A stretch of DNA of 64,000 bases from Cupriavidus pauculus (lineage in GTDB: Bacteria; Pseudomonadota; Gammaproteobacteria; Burkholderiales; Burkholderiaceae): positions 1-64,000 of the forward strand of contig NZ_BPUO01000011.1 of the NCBI RefSeq assembly GCF_022179805.1. The letters run 5' to 3'. How positions within the stretch are numbered: position 1 is the stretch's first letter; every line of letters starts with the position of its first letter. The notes beneath the pieces were generated by a model. That model made no database searches, was not told the origin of the DNA, and worked only from the letters and a program-made list of their open reading frames with translations. Both the position numbers and the translations under genes were made by a program. Below are positions 57,130-64,000 of the stretch, one piece after another.

Positions 57130-58140
57130 ATGCTGATTCCTTCTCCCAAATGGCTGCGCGGCGACGACATCGCCGCCTCGGAAATCACGCCTGAACGGCT
57201 CTACCTGTCGCGCCGCCGCCTGCTGACCTTAGGCGGTGCGGCTGCCGCCACGGGTTTGGCGTCGCCATGGTTCGCGCGACGTGCCTTCGCGCAGGACGCG
57301 CCGGGCAAGCTGGCAAAGCTGCCGGCCACGCTCAACAACACCTTCGTGGTGACAGACAAGCGCACGCCGTATGCCGATGTCACCACGTACAACAACTTCT
57401 ACGAATTCGGTACGGACAAGTCCGATCCGGCCCGCAACGCGGGCACGCTGCGCCCGCGTCCGTGGCAGGTGGCGGTGGAAGGGCTGGTCAAGCAGCCCAA
57501 GGTCTATGACATCGACGAACTGCTGAAACTGGCGCCGATGGAAGAGCGCGTGTACCGCCTGCGCTGCGTCGAAGGCTGGTCGATGGTGATTCCGTGGATC
57601 GGCTACTCGCTGGCCGAACTGATCAAGCGCGTGGAACCGCAACCGGGCGCCAAGTTCGTGCAGTTCATCACGCTGGCCGACAAGAAGCAGATGCCCGGCC
57701 TGGGTAGCGGCGTGCTCGACTGGCCCTATAGCGAGGGGCTGCGCATGGACGAAGCCATGCACCCGTTGGCCTTGCTGACGTTCGGCCTGTACGGCGAGGT
57801 GCTGCCGAACCAGAACGGCGCGCCGGTGCGCATGGTGCTGCCGTGGAAGTACGGCTTCAAGAGCGCCAAGTCGATCGTGAAGATCCGCTTTGTCGACAAG
57901 CAGCCGCCCACGAGCTGGAACCTCGCCGCGGCCAACGAGTACGGCTTCTATTCGAACGTGAACCCGGACGTGGATCACCCGCGCTGGAGCCAGGCCACCG
58001 AGCGCCGAATCGGCGAGGACAAGGGCGGCGGTGGCTTCTCGGCGCTGTTCGCGCCCAAGCGCAAGACGCTGCCGTTCAACGGCTACGCCGCGCAGGTGGC
58101 GTCGCTGTACCAGGGCATGGATCTCAAGAAGAATTTCTGA
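57130..58140 (+). CDS. msrP: Periplasmic methionine sulfoxide reductase catalytic subunit MsrP
   Basis: A 336-residue molybdopterin enzyme that repairs oxidised methionines in envelope proteins. A Tat signal is present ([20 protein letters not shown], then ARRAFAQ). The Mo-ligand cysteine is Cys146 in [15 protein letters not shown]. Other matches are [14 protein letters not shown] and [20 protein letters not shown] 57130 was chosen; a TTG nine bases earlier is in frame. Its stop overlaps the msrQ start by one base. Confidence 0.95.
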   Translation: MLIPSPKWLRGDDIAASEITPERLYLSRRRLLTLGGAAAATGLASPWFARRAFAQDAPGKLAKLPATLNNTFVVTDKRTPYADVTTYNNFYEFGTDKSDPARNAGTLRPRPWQVAVEGLVKQPKVYDIDELLKLAPMEERVYRLRCVEGWSMVIPWIGYSLAELIKRVEPQPGAKFVQFITLADKKQMPGLGSGVLDWPYSEGLRMDEAMHPLALLTFGLYGEVLPNQNGAPVRMVLPWKYGFKSAKSIVKIRFVDKQPPTSWNLAAANEYGFYSNVNPDVDHPRWSQATERRIGEDKGGGGFSALFAPKRKTLPFNGYAAQVASLYQGMDLKKNF

Positions 58141-58826
58141 TGGCCGAACGCGATCTACGGGGGACGCAGCCGGCTGCAGGCCGTCGTACGCCTGGCGGGC
58201 TGGCCACGCTGACGCCGGCGCACGTGCGGCGCGTGAAGGTCCTGGTGTGGATTCTGGCGTTACTGCCATTCCTGCGCCTGATGTACCTGGGCGCGACTTC
58301 ACAGTTCGGTGCCAACCCGCTGGAATTCGTGACCCGTTCGACGGGCACGTGGACGCTGGTCATGCTGTGCATGACGCTGGCCGTCACACCGCTGCGTCGG
58401 CTCACGGGCTGGAACTGGCTGCAGCGACTGCGCCGCATGCTGGGGCTGTTCACGTTCTTCTACGCCGTGCAGCACTTCCTGCTCTGGCTCGCGGTGGACC
58501 GTGGATTCGACGTGGCGTACATGATCAAGGACATCGGCAAGCGGCCCTTCATCACCGTGGGGTTCGCCGCGTTCGTGCTGATGGTGCCGCTGGCGGCCAC
58601 GTCGATGAACGTGATGGTGCGCTGGCTCGGTGGCAAACGCTGGCAGGCGTTGCACCGGTCCATCTATGCCATCGCCGTGCTGGCGATCCTGCACTACTGG
58701 TGGCACAAGGCCGGCAAGAACGACTTTGGCGAGGTATCGATCTACGCGGCGGTGGTGTTCGTGCTGCTGGGCATGCGGCTATGGTGGTGGGCGCGCCGGC
58801 CGCGCACGGCGGAGCAGGCGGGATGA
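58140..58826 (+). CDS. msrQ: MsrQ haem-binding membrane subunit
   Basis: A 228-residue b-type haem membrane protein that passes electrons from the respiratory chain to MsrP. About six helices are visible (VLVWILALLPFLRLMYLG, TLVMLCMTLAVTPLRRLTG, MLGLFTFFYAVQHFLLWL, FAAFVLMVPLAATSMNVMV, LHRSIYAIAVLAILHYWWH, IYAAVVFVLLGMRLWWWA). Haem-ligand histidines are likely in AVQHFL, ALHRSI and ILHYWW. The start is in TGATG with the msrP stop. Confidence 0.94.
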   Translation: MAERDLRGTQPAAGRRTPGGLATLTPAHVRRVKVLVWILALLPFLRLMYLGATSQFGANPLEFVTRSTGTWTLVMLCMTLAVTPLRRLTGWNWLQRLRRMLGLFTFFYAVQHFLLWLAVDRGFDVAYMIKDIGKRPFITVGFAAFVLMVPLAATSMNVMVRWLGGKRWQALHRSIYAIAVLAILHYWWHKAGKNDFGEVSIYAAVVFVLLGMRLWWWARRPRTAEQAG

Positions 58827-58890
58827 AAAAAGGGCGGCACCGAGGTGTCGCCCATTCATTGGTGCCGCGTCATGCGTGCAGCCGTGTTGC

Positions 58891-60153
58891 TCAACCCTTC
58901 AGAAGATGTTCGCTGCGGAACAGGTCGGCCGGCAGTTCGCGGTCGCGCACCACGTGCACGGCGTCGCCGTCCACCATGACTTCGGCGGCACGGCCGCGCG
59001 TGTTGTAGTTGGAGCTCATGACAAAGCCGTACGCGCCAGCCGACATCACGGCCAGCAGGTCGCCCGACTGCACCGCCAGCGCGCGATCACGGCCGAGCCA
59101 GTCGCCCGATTCGCAGACCGGACCGACCACGTCGTAGGTCACCGCGGCATCACCGCGCGGCGCCACCGGCTCGATGCGGTGATAGGCCTCGTACATGGCG
59201 GGACGTGCCAGATCGTTCATCGCCGCATCGACGATGCAGAAGTTCTTGGCAGCGCCCGGCTTCAGGAACTCCACGCGCGTCAGCAGCGCGCCCGCGTTGC
59301 CCACCAGCGAGCGGCCCGGCTCGAACAGCACCTCGCGGTGACCATGTCCGCGCGCGGCCACGCGATCGATCAGCGTCGTGGCAAAGCCAGTGATGTCTGG
59401 CGGCGTTTCGTCGTCATAGGTAATGCCCAGTCCGCCGCCCACGTCGATGTGCGCGAGCTTGATGCCTTCGGCCTCCAGCGCTTCCACCACGTCCAGCACC
59501 TTGTCCAGCGCTTCCAGGTACGGCGCCACTTCGGTGATCTGCGAGCCGATATGGCAGTCAATGCCGGTCACTTCGATATGCGGCAGCGCGGCGGCGGCGC
59601 GATAGGTCGGCAGCACGTCGTCGAACGCCACGCCGAACTTGTTGCCCTTGAGGCCCGTGGAAATGTACGGGTGCGTCTTCGCGTCGACGTCCGGGTTGAT
59701 GCGCAGCGACACGCGCGCGCGCTTGCCCATGCGGCCGGCCACGGCGTTCAGGCGGTCCAGCTCGGGAATCGACTCCACGTTGAAGCCGCGCACGTCGTGT
59801 TCGAGCGCCAGCGCCATGTCGGCCTCGCTCTTGGCGACGCCCGAGAACACTACCTTGCGCGGATCGCCGCCAGCGGCCAGTACGCGCAGCAATTCGCCGC
59901 CCGACACGATGTCGAAGCCTGCGCCCAGTTGCGCGAACACTTGCAGCACGGCCAGGTTCGAGTTGGCCTTCACCGCGTACTGCACATGCGCGTTGCGGCC
60001 CTTGCAGGCCGCCGCGTACGCGTTGTAGGCGGCGGTCAGTGCTGCGCGCGAGTAGATGTAGGTCGGCGTGCCGAATTCCGCGGCAATGCGTGCCAGCGGT
60101 ACCTGTTCGACGGTCAGGGCGCCGTCGTCACGGCGATGGAAAAAATCAGTCAT
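58891..60153 (-). CDS. lysA: Diaminopimelate decarboxylase
   Basis: A 420-residue PLP enzyme catalysing the last step of lysine synthesis (meso-diaminopimelate to lysine). The PLP lysine is Lys62 (YAVKANSN); HIGSQ, VGGGLGI and EPGRSLVGNAG bind the cofactor phosphate; PVCESGDWLG carries the active-site cysteine from the partner subunit. ATG 60153 (MTDFFHRRDDGAL) was chosen. It follows lptM by 15 bp on the same strand, the standard lptM-lysA pair. Confidence 0.97.
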   Translation of the reverse strand: MTDFFHRRDDGALTVEQVPLARIAAEFGTPTYIYSRAALTAAYNAYAAACKGRNAHVQYAVKANSNLAVLQVFAQLGAGFDIVSGGELLRVLAAGGDPRKVVFSGVAKSEADMALALEHDVRGFNVESIPELDRLNAVAGRMGKRARVSLRINPDVDAKTHPYISTGLKGNKFGVAFDDVLPTYRAAAALPHIEVTGIDCHIGSQITEVAPYLEALDKVLDVVEALEAEGIKLAHIDVGGGLGITYDDETPPDITGFATTLIDRVAARGHGHREVLFEPGRSLVGNAGALLTRVEFLKPGAAKNFCIVDAAMNDLARPAMYEAYHRIEPVAPRGDAAVTYDVVGPVCESGDWLGRDRALAVQSGDLLAVMSAGAYGFVMSSNYNTRGRAAEVMVDGDAVHVVRDRELPADLFRSEHLLKG

Positions 60154-60168
60154 GTTCGAGGCGTGCAC

Positions 60169-60435
60169 TCAACGTGCGGAAGGGGCGGAACTGCTCTTTG
60201 CGGGGTCGGCGACCACCGGGGTGGAGGTGGCCGGTTCACCCATCGGACGGGCTGCCGGGGGCGTCGCACCCGGCTGGCCCAGGCCCGGATCGGCCACTTC
60301 AGGCGGCGTGGGCGCAGGTGGCACGCGGGGATAGTACAGCGGGCCACGAATACCGCACCCGGCCAGGGGCATCGCGAGCAGGATCGCAAAGGCCGATACA
60401 ATCGCACCACGACGCAGCATCGGGGAGTCTTTCAT
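60169..60435 (-). CDS. lptM: LptM/YifL-like lipoprotein
   Basis: An 88-residue lipoprotein (83 if started at ATG 60420). The lipobox is PLAGC, directly followed by the diagnostic GIRGPLYYP motif of LptM, which helps disulfide maturation of the LptD-LptE translocon in E. coli. The tail is Pro/Ala-rich. Upstream of lysA and divergent from cyaY, as in many proteobacteria. Confidence 0.88.
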   Translation of the reverse strand: MKDSPMLRRGAIVSAFAILLAMPLAGCGIRGPLYYPRVPPAPTPPEVADPGLGQPGATPPAARPMGEPATSTPVVADPAKSSSAPSAR

Positions 60436-60553
60436 GGTTTGGATGGCTTCCGGATGGCTCTGGAAAGCGCGTGGCTTTCCGTATTTCCCATCAATTTGAT
60501 TGCCGGCCCGAATGCCCTGTCGGAATGGGCTGCCGGCGGCCTTGGAGTGTAGC

Positions 60554-60889
60554 ATGCCCCCCCTCAGCGAGACCGACTTCCTGGCACTGGCCGGCGCGGC
60601 CCTGGACCAGCTTGAAAGCGCCATCGAATCCGCCGCCGACGCGGCCGATGCCGACGTGGAGATCAACCGCACCGGCAACGTGATGGAGCTGGAATTCGAG
60701 GATGGTTCGATGATCATCGTCAACAGCCAGGCGCCGATGCAGGAACTGTGGGTCGCGGCCAAGGCCGGCGGTTTCCATTTCCGTCACGACGGCGCCAAGT
60801 GGGTGGACACGCGCAGCGGCACCGAGCTGTATGCGGCACTGTCTGGCTATCTGAGCCAGCAGGCGGGCGCCACGCTGACCCTGAAGTAA
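60554..60889 (+). CDS. cyaY: Frataxin homologue CyaY
   Basis: A 111-residue iron-binding regulator of Fe-S cluster assembly. The first helix is acidic (LSETDFLALAGAALDQLESA, then IESAADAADADVEI), and the sheet contains NVMELEFEDGSMIIVNSQAP and MQELWVAAKAGGFHF, matching the family. ATG 60554 gives MPPLSETDF. Convergent with mrcA. Confidence 0.95.
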   Translation: MPPLSETDFLALAGAALDQLESAIESAADAADADVEINRTGNVMELEFEDGSMIIVNSQAPMQELWVAAKAGGFHFRHDGAKWVDTRSGTELYAALSGYLSQQAGATLTLK

Positions 60890-60909
60890 CGGGCGGTCCA
60901 GCACCCCGC

Positions 60910-60952
60910 CAGAAACGAAAAACCGGCCACGCAGGCCGGTTTTTCGTTTCTG
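60910..60952. terminator. Bidirectional terminator between cyaY and mrcA
   Basis: A 19-bp perfect stem (60910-60928 with 60934-60952) with a 5-nt loop; A-rich and T-rich outer parts allow termination in both directions for the convergent genes. Confidence 0.95.
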
Positions 60953-60965
60953 GGGCAGGCAGCCG

Positions 60966-63344
60966 TCAGGCACCGCCGAACATTTCCAGGATCTTCTTCT
61001 TTTCCTGCTCGGTGTCCTGCGGCGGACGCGAGCTTTCTTCCGGCTTGCCCGGCCACGGATCGCCCAGGCCCACCGAAGCCACGCCGGCGCCGCCCGCGTT
61101 TTCTTCCAGTGTCCAGTCGCCGGCCACCATGACCACGCCTTCGGGCGCCTGGCGATCGGGGCTCTCGGGCACGCCCTTGAGCGCCTTGCTCATGTACCCG
61201 ACCCAGATCGGCAGCGCCAGGCCGCCACCGGTTTCGCGCACGCCCAGGCTCTTGGGCTGGTCGTAGCCCATCCAGGCGATAGCCACGAGCTTCGGCGTGT
61301 AGCCGGCAAACCAGGCATCCACGGCATCGTTGGTAGTACCGGTCTTGCCCGCCATGTCGTTGCGGCCCAGGCGCTGCTTGGCCGGGTTGGCCGTACCGCT
61401 GCGCACCACCTCGCGCAGCATGCTGTCGGCGATGAACGCGGTGCGTGCATCGAGCACACGGACGGCATCCTCGCCGGCCTTCTGCGGATGGGTTTCCGAG
61501 ATGACCTTGCCGCGCGAATCTTCCACGCGCTGGATCAGGTACGGATTCACGCGGTAGCCGCCGTTGGCAAAGACCGAGTAGGCGCCCGCCATTTGCAGCG
61601 GCGTGACGCTACCCGCGCCCAGCGCCATCGGCAGGTAGGCCGGGTGCTTGTCGGCCTCGAAGCCGAAGCGCGTAATGTAGTCTTGGGCGTACTGCGTGCC
61701 AATCGCGCGCAGGATGCGCACCGACACCAGGTTCTTGGACTTGGCCAGCGCGCGGCGCATGGTCATCGGGCCCTCGAACTTGCCGTCGTAGTTCTTAGGT
61801 TCCCAGACCTGGCCGCCGGTATCCGGGCCGATGGTCAGCGGGGCATCGTTGATCACCGTGGCCGGCGAGAAGCCTTTTTCCAGTGCCGCCGTATAGATGA
61901 ACGGCTTGAAGCTGGACCCCGGCTGGCGCCAGGCCTGCGTCACGTGGTTGAACTTGTTGCGGTTGTAGTCGAAGCCGCCGACCATCGAGCGGATGGAACC
62001 GTCCTCGGGGCTCAGCGAAATAAACGCCGCCGCCACTTCGGGCAGTTGCGTCACCGACCACGTGTTGTCCTTGGCGTCCTGCGTCACGCGGATGATCGCG
62101 CCCGGGCGGATCTTCACCTTCGGCTGCGCATTGGCCGACAGCGACGGCGCGATGAAGCGCAGTGCCGTGCCTTCGATGGTGGCGACTTCACCCGACAGCA
62201 GTGTCGCCTTGACCTGCTTGGGCGTCACGCTGGTCACCACCGCGGATCGCAGGTCGTCGCTACCCGGGTGCTCCACCAGCGCATCGTCGATGGCCTGTTC
62301 GCGCTCGGCGGAATCCGACGGCAAGTCGATGAACGCCTCGGGACCACGATAACCGTGCTTGCGCTCGTAGGTCATGATGCCGCTGCGCACGGACTCGTAG
62401 GCGGCGTCCTGGTCGGCCTTGTTCAGCGTGGTGTACACGGTCAGGCCACGCGTGTAGGTTTCCTCGCGATATTGTGCGTACATCAGCTGGCGCACGATCT
62501 CGGCCACGTACTCGGCGTGCGTGGAGAACTCGTTGCCCTCGCTGCGCACCTTCAGTTCCTCGCGCACGGCCTGGTCATACTGCTCGGGCGTGATGTAGCG
62601 CAGGTCGCGCATGCGCTGCAGGATGTATTCCTGGCGCACCTTGGCGCGGCGCGGATTCACCACCGGGTTGTAGGCCGACGGCGCCTTGGGCAGCCCTGCC
62701 AGCATCGCGGCCTCGGCCGGCGTCACGTCCTTGATCGATTTGCCAAAGTACACGCGCGCCGCGCTGGCAAAGCCATACGCGCGCTGGCCCAGGTAGATCT
62801 GGTTCATGTACAGCTCGAGGATCTGGTCCTTGCTCAGGTTGGCCTCGATCTTGTACGCCAGCAGCATCTCGTAGATCTTGCGCGTGTAGGTCTTCTCGCT
62901 GGACAGGAAAAAATTGCGGGCGACCTGCATCGTGATCGTCGATGCGCCCTGCGACAGGCCGCCCCGCAGGTTGGCCAGCCCCGCGCGCAACACGCCCACG
63001 AAGTCGACACCACCGTGTTCGTAAAAACGGTCGTCCTCGATGGCCAGCACGGCCTTCTTCATGACGTCGGGAATCTCGTTGATCGGCACGAAGTTGCGAC
63101 GCTCCTCGCCGAACTCGCCGATCAGTACGTTATCGGCGGTGTAGATGCGCAGCGGAATCTTCGGCCGATAGTCGGTGATGGTGTCCAGCGACGGCAGGTT
63201 CGGTGCCGCCACGACCAGTGCATAGCCCACCAGCAGCGCCACGGCGACGACACCCGCAGCAAGCAGCCCGAGCACCCAGAACATGATGCGCGCCCACAAC
63301 GGGCGGCGGACGGGGAGGGACGGCTTCTGTTGTGCTGTGGCCAT
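60966..63344 (-). CDS. mrcA: Penicillin-binding protein 1A (bifunctional murein polymerase)
   Basis: A 792-residue class A PBP. One N-terminal anchor helix (about 18-45) is followed by the GT51 glycosyltransferase domain with catalytic Glu103 (AIEDDRFYEHGG) and QGASTITMQVARN. After an OB-like linker the transpeptidase domain shows SxxK with Ser477/Lys480 (PGSSFKP), SKN (AKSKNLVSV) and KTGT (AGKTGTTNDA). Divergent from pilM, the standard arrangement in proteobacteria. Confidence 0.97.
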   Translation of the reverse strand: MATAQQKPSLPVRRPLWARIMFWVLGLLAAGVVAVALLVGYALVVAAPNLPSLDTITDYRPKIPLRIYTADNVLIGEFGEERRNFVPINEIPDVMKKAVLAIEDDRFYEHGGVDFVGVLRAGLANLRGGLSQGASTITMQVARNFFLSSEKTYTRKIYEMLLAYKIEANLSKDQILELYMNQIYLGQRAYGFASAARVYFGKSIKDVTPAEAAMLAGLPKAPSAYNPVVNPRRAKVRQEYILQRMRDLRYITPEQYDQAVREELKVRSEGNEFSTHAEYVAEIVRQLMYAQYREETYTRGLTVYTTLNKADQDAAYESVRSGIMTYERKHGYRGPEAFIDLPSDSAEREQAIDDALVEHPGSDDLRSAVVTSVTPKQVKATLLSGEVATIEGTALRFIAPSLSANAQPKVKIRPGAIIRVTQDAKDNTWSVTQLPEVAAAFISLSPEDGSIRSMVGGFDYNRNKFNHVTQAWRQPGSSFKPFIYTAALEKGFSPATVINDAPLTIGPDTGGQVWEPKNYDGKFEGPMTMRRALAKSKNLVSVRILRAIGTQYAQDYITRFGFEADKHPAYLPMALGAGSVTPLQMAGAYSVFANGGYRVNPYLIQRVEDSRGKVISETHPQKAGEDAVRVLDARTAFIADSMLREVVRSGTANPAKQRLGRNDMAGKTGTTNDAVDAWFAGYTPKLVAIAWMGYDQPKSLGVRETGGGLALPIWVGYMSKALKGVPESPDRQAPEGVVMVAGDWTLEENAGGAGVASVGLGDPWPGKPEESSRPPQDTEQEKKKILEMFGGA

Positions 63345-63794
63345 AAGGGTTTACCTAACAAGAGTGCCCGGGATTATATCGTCGCTATCTCGACGCCCCG
63401 GCCGGGTAGTGCCCCGAAAGGCTCTACGGTGCTGTTACAAGATGTAATGTCGTTGAGATCAGCCTGTCACGCCATGCAGTTCGCAGTGCTGGCGCGGGCT
63501 GGCGGCATGGCCGAATGACTAAGTGAAGGCTGACGAGGCTTGGGCCGTGAGGGCATGGCAAGCGCATGTCAGTACGACGCATGGCAGTGGCGCCATGATC
63601 GACCGTCGGATTTTGGCAACGGATTGGCAGGGACCTTCCGAAAAAGAAAGCGTGGTCAAACCGGCACATTGCCAGCGCCTCCGGTTTTTGTGAGAATCCA
63701 CGAACATAAAAGAGCAAACGTTTCATCCAAGAAACTGGCTCGCACCATTAGAGCAAACAAGCCGTGGGCGAGTTCAAATGTCAGGGGGTCAACC
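63345..63794. other. mrcA/pilM divergent control region
   Basis: A 450-bp gap. On the minus strand TATAAT (63373-63378) is a -10 candidate for mrcA with a poor -35 box. Other features are the dyad TTACA-AGA-TGTAA (63435-63447) and a direct repeat AGAGCAAAC (63711-63719 and 63750-63758), 39 bp apart, in the pilM leader. No coding frame of note was seen. Confidence 0.45.
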
Positions 63795-64000
63795 TTGCGA
63801 CGGGGCATCTTGTCGGGTCTTCTACGCCGGACTACGGTCGGCGTGGATATTGGTTCGTCCAGCGTAAAGGTCGTTGAGCTGTCCGTCGGGACAAGCAAGA
63901 ACGACTTCAGGCTGGAGAAATGCGCCAGCGAACTGCTGGACCGCAACGCCGTTGCCGATGGCAACGTGGTCAACATCGAGGCCGTGGGCATCGCGCTCAA
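63795..64000 (+). CDS. pilM: Type IV pilus assembly protein PilM (5' part)
   Basis: An actin-like protein of the inner-membrane PilMNOP alignment complex of type IV pili; only the first 68 codons are in the window. TVGVDIGSSSVKVVELSVG is the conserved nucleotide-binding start. The start is taken as TTG 63795, since AGGGGG (63783-63788) sits six bases before it; the nearby ATG at 63778 is out of frame. A later TTG (63810) is the alternative. The gene runs off the window. Confidence 0.88.
   Translation, partial: MRRGILSGLLRRTTVGVDIGSSSVKVVELSVGTSKNDFRLEKCASELLDRNAVADGNVVNIEAVGIAL

Noticed and set aside
58630-60552. 640-codon plus-strand frame opposite lysA
   Set aside because: Antisense to a clear lysA; the translation is His/Arg/Val-rich without motifs.
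61488-63518. 676-codon plus-strand frame opposite mrcA
   Set aside because: Antisense to a PBP1A with all catalytic motifs; no family signal of its own.
63778-63780. ATG as start of pilM
   Set aside because: It is not in frame with the PilM sequence; TTG 63795 has a good Shine-Dalgarno match.

Overview
The window is a contiguous stretch of a GC-rich Burkholderiaceae chromosome, most likely Cupriavidus. This assignment rests on gene order and protein sequence: a 5S rRNA tail, then tRNA-Tyr/Gly/Thr, tuf, tRNA-Trp, secE, nusG, the L11/L10/rpoBC genes, the str, S10, spc and alpha ribosomal clusters, two tuf copies, and EF-Tu, RpoB and SecY proteins of beta-proteobacterial type. No database search was possible. 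Nearly all genes up to about 46.1 kb are on the + strand.

Layout. 1-14.7 kb: end of an rRNA operon and its terminator; a strong promoter (TTGACA-17-CATAAT) driving a tRNA/tuf unit; tRNA-Trp-secE-nusG-rplKA; rplJL-rpoBC with a leader and an rplL-rpoB attenuator; a strong terminator after rpoC. 14.7-18.6 kb: a small accessory patch (secreted small protein, FabZ-like hotdog protein lacking the usual catalytic His, a frameshifted and truncated MocR-type regulator) followed by recQ. 18.6-23.9 kb: rpsL-rpsG-fusA-tuf-rpsJ, closed by a strong intrinsic terminator. 23.9-29.1 kb: a five-gene catabolic island between rpsJ and rplC, made of an AraC-type regulator (minus strand) divergent from a DLH-SnoaL fusion, an SDR, a styrene/indole-type flavoprotein monooxygenase and its flavin reductase. 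This set resembles indole-to-anthranilate degradation clusters. 29.2-43.7 kb: the S10, spc and alpha genes, restarted by a new promoter upstream of rplC and a palindromic TATAAT promoter upstream of rplN, ending with a terminator after rplQ. The infA copy here has lost about 34 internal codons in frame.

43.7-64 kb: cutA-dsbD; on the minus strand hemB-corA and engB; then cytochrome c4, resB and ccsB (System II cytochrome c maturation). Next come a DUF1120-like secreted protein (minus), a five-gene envelope-stress unit (lipoprotein, ECF sigma, anti-sigma, msrP, msrQ), lptM-lysA (minus), cyaY, mrcA (minus) and the start of pilM.

How it works together: the first 44 kb is translation and transcription machinery arranged as several independently promoted and attenuated units rather than one continuous superoperon. 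The second part is envelope redox biology (DsbD, cytochrome c assembly, MsrPQ), haem and lysine synthesis, and cell-wall synthesis. The most unusual points are the catabolic island splitting the S10 operon, the internally deleted infA, and several perfect palindromes sitting on ribosomal promoters or intergenic regions.
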